A stretch of 64,000 nt of DNA, from positions 22,559,631 to 22,623,630 of the forward strand of contig OY294070.1 in the NCBI GenBank assembly GCA_958510875.1. The letters are read 5' to 3'. This stretch comes from Endomychus coccineus (Eukaryota; Arthropoda; Insecta; Coleoptera; Endomychidae). Positions 1-11,100 of this stretch are shown here, piece after piece. The notes under the pieces were generated by a model. It was given only the letters and a program-made list of their open reading frames with translations, searched no databases and was not told the DNA's origin. The position numbers and the translations under genes were made by a program. Position 1 is the stretch's first letter, and each line of letters opens with the position of its first letter.

Positions 1-210
1 TCTTTCTCTGCATTTAGTATGCACTTTAACTTGAGTAAGCCCTTCAATTTGTTTATGCCTGTCATCTTTTCTTTCTTTACTAATTTCTCTTAATGTTCCC
101 AATCTTCGGGTAATAACAGTAATTTCTCCATTTTCCAAATCTTTTTCACATATGAGACATACAATCCTTTCCATACTATTATCACAACTGGTACTAGGAG
201 AATCACTCAT
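1..210 (-). CDS. N-terminal part of an uncharacterised zinc-ribbon-like protein (runs off the window)
   Basis: An ATG at 210 on the minus strand opens 70 codons without a stop to the window edge (begins MSDSPSTSCDNSMERIVCLI). It has a CxxC pair near residues 19-22 (CLIC), then a Leu/Arg-rich stretch, then a HTKCRE motif near the edge, so a C-x2-C...H-x2-C arrangement that could bind zinc. Similar N-terminal modules occur in uncharacterised, often transposon-associated arthropod proteins; that link is from memory and is weak. The codons look coding (acidic and basic residues, no low complexity), but the rest lies outside the window. No function is assigned. Confidence 0.5.
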   Translation of the reverse strand, partial: MSDSPSTSCDNSMERIVCLICEKDLENGEITVITRRLGTLREISKERKDDRHKQIEGLTQVKVHTKCRER

Positions 211-1512
211 ATTAAATCTTAGTACTAGTCAAAACACTCACAACTAAAAACGAACAAAATAAACAAAAACATACAGCGCTCTAAAATGATGCTCCGAAAC
301 GTTAAAAATAAAAATAAGCATGTCTCCCTTACCTGTAGGCGCTTATTCACTGCATAGGATCAATTCCGTGTAGTTTAATGTATATTTTGTGAAAACTTCA
401 TTAAAAAATATTAAGAAACAAATAAGTAATGTATATATTACTGTAAAATGGTGCATTTTATGAACGTGTATGGATAATTTAGAAAAATTTAAAAAGTATA
501 CCAAGCATGTAAAAAACTCCAATACCGTTTAAAAGAATATGTTTTTGTGTACCTATATTCCAAAAATTAAGACTGCTATTATTATTAATTAAGATACAAC
601 GAATTGTGCTCCAAAATTTGGTGGTTACTGATCGAGGAAGAATATACCTTCAACTTTGACCGCAAGGCATATTTTTCCAGTAACAGTAATTGCATTGAAA
701 TGTTAATTGGATTAATATACCATTACTTAAGAATATATTAGCAAAGGGAATTATCATTCTAACGTCTCTTGGCGAAGATATAAATAAATATGTGAGTCAC
801 CTGTACAAAGTTTACTAAGTCATCTTCTAACCCTTTTTTCTCTTGGTAAAATTCTTTGATTAGTTCTACATTAAAGCTTAGTTTTTTCTCTACATTTTAC
901 ATTATTTTCATTTTTTTTTACGCCTGTTAGTACTAATGATTATTAATCGATGCGCCCAGTCACACGATATTTAAAAAAACAAATGGAAAACACGATTTAT
1001 CTATTGAACGGCTTGCGTTAGACAAATAATTGTAGAAACTTTTTTCTCCATCTCAATTACTTTAGCCGCTAGAGCAAAAAAAATGAAAATTAAAAAGTTT
1101 ACCACAATTTTCCAGGATTTTCCGAAAACTTGGAAATGCAAAGAATGGATCATTTAATTCTACAAGCTTTTACCTACTTAAATCCCGAAGTTGATCCATT
1201 TATCTGTTTTTGTGACCCTAAATGTTTAATTTGACTGGACTATATAAATTCCTTTACGTATTGTGTTTAAGATTAAGTTGAATCACTGCTCCTAGCTTAC
1301 AATATAACAAGAGTGAATTATGATGTTCTTTGAAGCGTGATTTAGGAAAAATAGAATGAAATATCTTGCTTGCCAGAAAACTATGACATTCATATTGAAA
1401 TAAAAAACTTGATTTATACACAACAGTTTCAAAATTTAACTGCTTAATTGACAAAATTTGCATTTAGAAGAAAATATTTTTGAATATGATGAAATTTGCA
1501 TTAATATTTCAG
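211..1512. other. AT-rich stretch without recognised gene
   Basis: I see no exon with splice signals here. In particular the upstream exons of the UBE2L3-like gene are not in this stretch, so its penultimate exon is probably left of the window. Contents are AT-rich single-copy-looking DNA with short homopolymers. Confidence 0.5.
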
Positions 1513-1667
1513 TAATTCAAGCATTAGTAGCCCTTGTTAATGATCCAGAACCTGAACATCCCTTGAGAGCAGATCTAGCAGAGGAATATCTCAAAGATAA
1601 GAAGAAATTTTCTAAAAACGCCGAAGAATATACAAAAAAACACAGTGAGAAAAGGCCAGCTGACTAA
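1513..1667 (+). CDS. Terminal exon of a UBE2L3/UbcH7-like ubiquitin-conjugating enzyme (E2)
   Basis: A typical acceptor (ttaatatttcag, ending 1512) is followed by an exon in which the first two bases complete a Val codon. The reading is (V)[18 protein letters not shown], continuing through an [14 protein letters not shown] segment to a KRPAD-stop end at 1665-1667. This matches the C-terminal helices of the UBE2L3/UbcH7 E2 family, which transfers ubiquitin from E1 to HECT and RBR E3 ligases by a thioester intermediate. The catalytic cysteine is in an earlier exon, which I cannot find in the window. An ATG at 1458 belongs to intron sequence and should not be used as a start. The gene is convergent with the RecQ5 gene. 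An isolated exon copy cannot be excluded, but the acceptor and polyadenylation signals argue for a live 3' end. Confidence 0.85.
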
Positions 1668-1829
1668 AGAGATAGATTATAAGTATCGTGCTTTATTTCA
1701 TATTAATAATTTAATTTGTTTCTATTAAAATCATGGTTCTCTTACACTTGTTGGATTTTTCATTTGCACAAATGTAGTTTTGTCTATACACAAAAACACA
1801 TACGTTACTCATATTATTATTAATTAATT

Positions 1830-1873
1830 AATAAATCTAGATCAATTTGCTTCGGTTTTGTTCCATTAATAAA
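1830..1873 (+). promoter_or_regulatory. Candidate polyadenylation signals of the UBE2L3-like gene
   Basis: AATAAA occurs at 1830-1835 and again at 1868-1873, 163 and 201 bases after the stop codon. Either could serve the UBE2L3-like transcript. Confidence 0.5.
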
Positions 1874-1894
1874 GAGATAAAGGTTTTTTGGTGT

Positions 1895-1900
1895 TTTATT
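1895..1900 (-). promoter_or_regulatory. Candidate polyadenylation signal of RecQ5
   Basis: TTTATT on the plus strand reads AATAAA on the minus strand, about 220 bases beyond the RecQ5 stop at 2122-2124. Because it lies next to the plus-strand signals at 1830 and 1868, the two convergent transcripts probably overlap at their 3' ends. Confidence 0.45.
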
Positions 1901-2121
1901 AGTCAACAAAATTACATCAATAATTAATTATACTATATTTACACTCCTGTCCAACACTTTGCCAAATCAATTTAAAATTAATTGAATATAACCCTACAGC
2001 AATGTAAACTTTCATATATAAATAAACAAAACTGTAAAGTTAATTTTCTTACATGATTACCATATTCAACTAATATAAAAATAAATAATGTTTTTTGTAA
2101 GGTCACACACTTAACAAGCCC

Positions 2122-2198
2122 CTAGATGATGGTGCTGTCTGTAATTTTTGCATTTTTCGATAGGAAATCTCCAACAAAATCCTTAATCTGTTGTTGAC
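2122..2198 (-). CDS. RecQ5: RecQ5 exon 11 (stop codon)
   Basis: Acceptor tttttttcag-type at 2199-2200, then (S)[18 protein letters not shown] and TDSTII before a TAG stop at 2122-2124. The two leading bases complete the Ser codon left open by exon 10, and the sequence provides the last amphipathic helix expected of the SRI domain. Confidence 0.8.
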
Positions 2199-5100
2199 CT
2201 GAAAAAATAAATGGAGATCACTATTTCTATTCGAATCCAAAGTTGAACAATTAATGGGATTCATTCATTGCTCCAACATTTGAAAGTGTTTTCTTATTCA
2301 GTTGAATTCATTTAATTGTCAATTGAAAAATATATCTACTTTGGAAATTCCAATTTCTTTCAGATTTCACAGCCTAGTGTATTTAGCTAATAATTCAGCA
2401 TTTATTGATTTCTGTGAATAAAAAAATCTTGACTTTGTGACTGAAGAATCTTTCCTCATTTATGAGCCTAGGATTTCAGTTTCAATATTACTTTGGTAAG
2501 ATCAAAATATACTATTAAAAAAATGTTTTTCCTTTAATAAACAAATGATTTAGATACTTTTTAGAGGACTCCATTGTATTTAATATTAATAATTTTATCA
2601 ATTTAAAAGGTATCTTCACTTAATGAATAATGAACTCCACTCTGAATACAGAATCTTGTCTGTTTTATAGCCTAGGATTTCAGTTCCTTGACTTCATAAA
2701 AATCATTATTATATCACATTTAAATTTTCAGTTAATAAATTGGTCGATATGATATTCATTGGTTTTTTTTTATCAAATTCATTATTTTACAGCCTATAAT
2801 CACAATTTTAATATTAATTAATTTTATTAGGATAAAAATATATTTGTGATAGCTAAAAATTAATTAATTAGTCGTTTAGTATTCAAATTGAATTGAAGAT
2901 TATTATTTTAACAAATTGAAGATGTATCTTCACTTCTCAAATTACAAATTCTTTATTTTACAGCTTATGATTTTAGTTCTAGTAATTTGGAAGGAGCAAA
3001 ATGTACTGTCCATGTTTTATATTATATACCTGTTTAAATTTTCAGTTAATTCGTTATTTTACAGCCTAAAATATCGGTTTCAATATTTATTAAATTTAGT
3101 GGAATAAAAATATACTTTTGAAAAATCTTTGAGATATTACTTGAGAGGGTTAAATTTAATTTGATGATTTTTATCAATTCAAGAAGTATCTTCACGAATA
3201 ACAGCCTGGTTATTACTTAATTTGGAAGGACTGAAAAGTACTCCTAAAAATTTCTTGATTTCCTTAAAATAATTTTGATAGTACATCAGTCAGTATAATT
3301 ATTAAGAGGGTTTTATTGGATATAATTTTACAAACTGAAAAATGTAATATTTAAATTTTCAGTTAATAAAGTAGTTGATATGATATTGATTGGGGGTTTT
3401 TATCAAATTTTAAAAGTTTTAAAAATGGAAAAAATTATTTCCAGTTTGTGAATAGCCAATTCATTATTTTACAGCCTATAATTACAATTTTAATGTTCAT
3501 TAATTTTATTAGGCCAAAATATATTTGTGATAACTTGTCTTTCCTAAAAATTATTTTTATTTTCATATTTAAAGGTTTTAGTTTAATATCATTTAGTATT
3601 CAAGATAATTTTATTATTTTTACAAATTGAAAATGTATCTTCACTTTTCAAATTACAAATTATTTATCTTATAGCTTATGATTTTAGTTTTAGAAATTTG
3701 GAACGAGCAAAATCTACTGTACTTGTTTTATATTTTCAGTTAATTCAATATTTTAGTCTAAAATATCAGTTTCAATATTTATTAAATTTAGTAGAACCAA
3801 AACATACTTTTGAAAAATCTTTGAGATATTATTTAGATGGTTAAATTTAATTTTTTGATTTTTATCAATTGAAGAATTATTTTCACGAATAACGAATTTT
3901 TATTTTACAGCCTAGTTATTACATAACTTGGAAGGATTGAAATGTACTCCTAAAAATTCCTTGATTTCCTTAAAATAATTGATAGTACATCAGTCATTAT
4001 GATAATTATTAAGAGGGTTATTGAATATAATTTTACCAACCGAAAAATGTAATATTTATTAGGCCAAAATATATTTGTGATAACTTGTCTTCCCCAAAAA
4101 TTAATTTCATTTACATATTTAAAGGTTTACTTAATAAATTAGTCATTAAGTATTCAAGTTGAATTTAATTATTTTTACAAATTGAAAAGTATCTTCACTT
4201 TTTGAATTACAAATTCTTTATTTTACAGCCAGTGATTTTAGTTCTAGTATTTTGGAAGGAGCAAATGTACTGTCTAAAATATCAGTTTCAATATTTATTA
4301 AATTTAGTAGAATTAAAATATACTTTTGAAAAATCTTCAGAGATATTATTTAGAGGGTTAAATTTAATTTTATGATTTTTATCAATTGAAAAGTATCTTC
4401 ATAAATAACGAATTCCTTATTTCACAGCCTAGTTATATACTTTTGAAAAACTGAAATGTACTCCTGAAAATTCCTCGATTTTCTTAAAATAATTTTGATA
4501 ATACATCAGTCCTTATGATAATTATTGAATATAATTTTACCAACTGAAAAATGTAATTTTTAAATTTTCAATAGATAAATTAGTTGTTTAAATTTTTTTT
4601 ATGTTGTTTCAAGGCAGTGTTAATTCAAAAAGTGGATAAATTCAAAACTTAATCATTTGAAAAACATATTTGCAAAAGTATCTCCTGATCATGTAAGAAC
4701 AGTGTTGGTGCTTAGCAACAGCTTTGAATATGACCGAGGTATGTCTAATTATTATTATTATTATCAACTTTATTTTCCAAATTAATTGATTTGAAGCAAT
4801 TAGAGGTCATTATTCTATAAAATGTATAGCCTAAATACACCACAATTATTGCTATAAATGTATCTTAATTGGTACATAGGTACAATAAACTATAATGGAA
4901 CAATTCAATTACAGTGCAATACATTTCAATATAAATTAATTCCCAGCTGTAATTTCCATGAAATAGACAGGGAGGATCAACCGTCGACTGAGGTTTCAAT
5001 ATCAATAGAAAAATTTATTACAATTTGGACAATGTTAGTTCATAAATGAGAATCAGAACATAAGACTGTTTCCAATTATCTTTGACCAATTTATCGAAGG

Positions 5101-8100
5101 TTAAGGTGATCAGTATATTCAGTAGTTTAATCGATAGATACTGGAGATTGACTATAATTTTCTATTTTTTTATTAAACATGATAGTCACAAATATTCAAA
5201 TTCATTTGTGATAAGATTGAGCTTTACTTTGCTCTTTAATGAAGATTATGTGTCAATCACAAATCATACCGGAAGCAGTAAATGATGTACCACAAATAGT
5301 TCCAGGAAGGATTTAAATGAAATTACATGGATGTAAAATTGTCATTTTTTTCTACAATAGTAGTGAAGGTAAGGTCTTAAATCTCGAATGAATTCAATAG
5401 AAATCCGTACTTTTATCGATAAATTGAATACGAGAATAAGGGAAAACTACTTACTTTTATCGACTAGTGTATGTGAAATATTTCTGGCTAATTTCTTGAA
5501 CAATTCTCTAGACTGAAATCTCCTATCTACATAAGCTGGTGTTAGTAATTTTACAACCAATTCCCCCGTTTCAATCTTTTTTAGTTTTACATGTTTCTCT
5601 TTGTTGTCCACATTACTTGTTTTTTCAGTCTCTACCTTCTTAGTGGTGTCTAATGTTGGTGAACGTTCTATTTTCTCTGGAGTAACATCATCATCTTCTA
5701 AAATGACTGTACCGTGTGCAATGCTATTCTCAGCTCCCACATCTGTAGTAGAATTCTCCCTACTACTTCTTGTACCACCGATGCAGCTTCGTTTTATCTC
5801 CTTCTCTAACCTATAATTGTCCCTTTTCTGATAGACGATATCTTTGTAACTTTCATCATCTTCGAAACTTCTCTCATAGTCTGAATCACAGAATTCGTTA
5901 TCCCACTCGGACTCCAACGTGCCCAAATGTGTTTTATTATCAAATTTAGCCTTTTTCATTTTCCTTTCTTCGTCCGAATCTTCTCCAAATAAACTTCGCA
6001 AGTTTTTATTCTTCTTTGGTCTACCCCCACTCTCACTCATTGCTGTTTTTTGCAGCAAATTGTTTTCATTAAACTGATCCAATATTGGTTTGGACTGAGT
6101 CCCAGGATTTTTAGTTTTCTCTGTAAAGAAATCACCTATGGTCCGTTGATTATTCTTCAGTTTTGATTTACTGGCTTCTATAATTTCACTAGCTGATCTA
6201 AACCCGGATTTACGACCAGTTTCATTCAATGAATCGAAATAGCTTTCGATGCTGCACTCCTCAACTTTTAGGTCATGTTCAACAACCTTTGGTCTGTATA
6301 ATTGTAAGGCTTCACATAAAACTTTATCAGACGTACATTTCTTCACGTTAGATATCTGAAATGTAATTGAAAAATGTATTAATCCTTTTGGCATTTTCTT
6401 TAAATATAACAATCAAGATTCATCAATTTGTAACCAACAATACTACAATCACACTGTACAATGTTAAAGACTAATGGATTGTCCCAAAAAAGTAACACAT
6501 ACTTAAAAACTGTAGGCCACAATTATAATCGCCCGATTTTTCACTAGAATGCAAATTAGAAAGCGACATTTCTTTTTTGGATCATCTATCTATATCTCAG
6601 TATTTTAAGGGTATTTTGTTGGTACCATTGACGTCGCATAACAACCACTGAATATTGTTAATTATGCATCTAGCATCAAAGGCCATAGAAATTTATAACC
6701 AGAGTTCTATATAGATATATAGAGGAGACAAGTCCTATACCTATAATATAACATTGGTTCTATCTCGTGGGTTATCTGTCCTCGTCGCACATCACGAGAA
6801 GTGCCATCTATTATGTACTAGTGAAAGTAATCTTTGACATACGGCGTCTGATATAAACCAAATAGTATATAAACTGAAATAAAAACAATATAACATAACG
6901 AATAATCTTTTGATTGCTACTGCTATACTTTTTTATTGTGTGTTTTTGTTATTATATTATTATATTCGACCACCTTCGACACACCACCACCTATTGTCAT
7001 TGTTACTGCTAATGACAATGATCGTACAAACCTGTCAAATATCTTTGCTTTCTTTCTTCAGCTACAACTTTACGCACATCCATCTTTCTGTTGCTGTACA
7101 AATTTTTAAGTGAATGCACCTTGCTATATCTCGATTCTGAACATGAAGAATTGAATTTGTTAACTACAGCTTCCCAGGGCTTGTTCTATTCATCAACACT
7201 AACACTCTGACACCATCAGTTTTCTTGCATTCAATAATGTGCTTGAATTTAAGGACAATGCTTAAAGTATCAAATCGTGCGAGAGAGACAGAAAGCCCAC
7301 GAGCTCGACTCGTACAATCCCACTTGTCTCCTCTATATATAGAACTCTTTGCTTATAACACTACAGAAATGGAGTTCTGTGTCGATGTTAAAATTACCAA
7401 GTGTAATTATTTTAATTTTCCGAATTTAATCCAGTTGTAGTTTAGTCTTCAGTGTTCACTCGCTCGTATACATTGACAACATATTTTAATAATCAAAATT
7501 TTGAGAATAATACAGGTTATCCAAAGAATTTCAATCAATTTCAATTTGTGTATGTCAATAACGTTATCCAGCTGATTTTGATGAACAATATTTAATTAAC
7601 AAAATAGGTTTTTGAATCAAGAGTTTTTTCGATACTTGTCGAAATATTTATTTTATTAATTTGGGTTTTATCCGTTATTAGTTGCTAGCACGGAATAAAA
7701 ATTACATTTTTGAAAATTACACGGAATATTTTATTCTTTTGATTAGAATCAGAAATAACCAAATGTTTTCTGAAGAATATCCGAAGGATAGGACAAAGTT
7801 CTCTTGTGCTTCATTTTTTTCTTCTCGATCTACTGGAGATCAAAGTTATTGTGTTACAACAGAATATTTGATTTTTATCAATTTTATATTGATGTATTAA
7901 CCATCCTCCATCAACATCTTTCAATTAATGGTCAATATTATGGTTCAAAAATAGGAAAATTGAAAAAAATATATATTTATGAAAAATGAACTCATCAAAA
8001 AGTACGGCTAGTATATTCTAGATGTATCATCCTCATGGCAAAAATATGTAGGAATATCCCAAAGTTTGTTTCTAATCTATTAACTTCATTCAGTGACTTT

Positions 8101-11100
8101 TGGATGCAACACTAAGCTTTTTTCTGAATTAGACTTATGTTGAATATCACAGATTTTTCGTAATATGATGAGCGAATTGATTCATGTATCTAGTTCAGGA
8201 AGTTTGTGAGTATAATCATATAACAATGAAATTGATTGGGGAGTACAGAATTTTCAAAGACTGAAGTGAAGCTAGAGAGCAGCAGGAGTTCTGAAACTGT
8301 AGTACGCGTACTACTTGTGGTGGTATGCAGAATTTTAGGAAGAAGATACCTTTTTAAGCTCTAAGAATTTCTAATAATTTATTTTACCGAATTTTAAGGA
8401 ATTGAGCACAACTTGGCAACCCCGCATATAAAACAACGTCAACATTTTCAACTATACTCATAGAGATCATATAGTACTAATGATCTCTATGACTATACTA
8501 TGAGTTGTTCGCTGGGACAGAGAAATGACAGTCATCATTATATACATGATGAGGCAAAGTTTTGTCAGCAGGGAGTTTACAATAGGCGCAATCGACATTT
8601 TTGGGCTTCTGAAAATCCACATATGGTGTTCGAAGTTGAAAATCAAGTACAATTTCGAATAAATGTGTTTTGTTTGGTAATGAACCAAGAGGTACGCTAC
8701 TTTATGTACGATGAAAATCTGAATGGTGACAGATATGTAGAAATTCTTCGAAACGTAATAGAAACATTTCTTGACAATTTGCCACTGGCTAGAGCTGCAC
8801 GTTCATGGTACCAGATGGATGAGGCACCACTGCACAATACACGAACTGTGTTTACCACATTGACATCCATGTTCGAGCACCGTTGGTAGGGAAATCGAGG
8901 ACCCTTTCTCTGGCCTGCAAGATCTCCAGATCTTACCCCTTTAGATTTTTATATTTGGGGTAGGGTAAAAGATTTGGTCTATTCTTCACCAGTTCACAAT
9001 ATAGATGAGTTGAGACTTAGAATAATACAGACTTTTGACAGTCTCGATCCCAACGAAATCAGACGTGCTACGCAATCTATTGAAAGTAGAATAATAGAAT
9101 GTTTGAACAACAATGGTGGTCATATTGAACATTTACGCTAGAGTTCTGTCAATATTGTTCAATATTTTTGATTAAATTATTACAATTTTCTTTTGTTTCC
9201 ATGGCATACACACAATCATTCGGCAGGATAAGGCATTTCTTGATTTTTATTGAATAACTCGATAGAGGTGGAACTTGGGTATAGGGAATGCTGAAATAAC
9301 TCATCCTAAAATTCAATTTTCTTTCGAATGGTTAAAAAAAATGGTAGGTGCCATTTGAAAAAATTGAGTTTTTGACAATTTTATATTGCGACATTCAAAA
9401 ATCGCCTGTGCCCATATGGTACAAAATGGGACATCAGGTGTTAGCCTGGACTACCAGCTAACTGCCCCATAAATTTGGTTTCCTAATTTTGAACAGTTTG
9501 CGGGCTACACGTGTTTTCGTAAACTACTACAGCCGTAATTTTTTTCAGAAAAATGGACTACTCAAAAACTGACAGATAAGTAAACATAACTTAGGTTGTC
9601 TAAAGTCATAATCAGAAGGCCAATCGAACCATGACAAAAAAACATTAGGTTTCCATTTAAAATAAGAAAGTTGGTACCGACTTTTGGCATACCTGTATAA
9701 TTGTAGGACTAAAAACATTTGAGGTAGAACGTACATGATCAATTATGACAGCGTACCAAATTTCAAGTTTCTAGTCCAACAGCAAGTTGAAAAAATTCTA
9801 ATGCACGGCCTACGTAAATCACGTTGTATATAAACTGTCGATTTATTCAAACGACTTGACAGTTCAATATAAGCATCGGCTTTGCGTTGGTTATTCTTCC
9901 ATACACATTGCATTTCACTGACATTTTCTATATGGCCAATTTGATCTATGATTATTTATACTCACAGAGTTGTTATCTTATCTATTGCTTTGCACTTGTT
10001 ATATATCATTATCTTGGTGATCTGTGACCATCAGTGTTGACACAAAACAATTTATTGATTTTTAGATTATGTAGTAATGCACGACCACTAATTGGATTTA
10101 TTTTGGTTCCTATGATTTCGTTGATAATAAAATCGAATGGTTCTTGTTATTGATAGTTTGGTGATTCGTGTTTGACGTTTGAATATTCAAACTTCATTTT
10201 TCAAATCGTTAACTGTCAAAGTTAAATCTGATATAATTTTGAAGAAGTTAGTGTTTATTGGAGTAAATGAAGTACAAGCAATTGTGGAGCTACCAGAATT
10301 GCATATATTCCGTACTGATTGCTATCATGTCAAAGATAGAAATGCTCTAAACGGATATATCCGCAAAAATCTCGATTTTTACTTTATCCCACATACAATG
10401 AGGAAAGCAACGAGGTCTATACTAGACCTCGTTGGAGGAAAGTAAAAATACAGGTTGTTGGTTAAAAATTTTGAGATCAACTTTGTAAATTGAATAAATT
10501 ATCAACTTATCGTTACATAAATGTTGCTATATCTTTTTTTGCTTTACGTTTTATATATTCGTAACATAATTTGTATGCTGTTTGAAAAAATTATCAAAAG
10601 AAACTTATCAAATGATCAACAAATGTGATTGAATACGAATAATCACTAACTTCACAACGGTTTAATGTACATAGAACTATAAAATGAATATGATCAGATC
10701 AGAAAAACGGATGAAGCTGCGACCACGGTCGTATATACAGGTCTGGGAACTCGAGGCTGTTTCATATGTGAGAAGTTAATCCGCTAAGCGTCATCTGTTG
10801 CGTCATCGATCCAAGCGCTGGCTGGTGGCTGAGCGAGGGACTACGAGTTTGGCGATATGTAAGAGACTCATGTCAAACATAGAGTTCCCAGACCTGTATA
10901 TACGACCGTGGCTGCGACCATAAAGCATGTAAAGTCGTCGCGGTTTTACATGCTTTATGGATGCGGCTTCATCTGTTCTTAGATTTTCTAAAAGAAGATG
11001 CTCATCTTTTAGCAGTTGACCCTTCTTTGACCAGTTGTTCCTGTTTTGAGAAAATCGAAAAACAGATGAAGCAGTGATCTCAAAGCAGATAATGCCGCAG

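Noticed and set aside
1458..1512. ATG at 1458 as start of a 69-aa protein ending in the UBE2L3-like segment
   Set aside because: The first 18 codons are intron sequence ending in a polypyrimidine-AG acceptor; similarity starts exactly after it.
5447..5454. Stop codon after DKSK as the end of RecQ5
   Set aside because: It overlaps a perfect gtaagt donor, and a phase-matched last exon lies at 2122-2198.
6356..6412. Upstream extension of RecQ5 exon 10 to an ATG at 6412
   Set aside because: It crosses the acceptor (acatttcag) and adds residues with no similarity.
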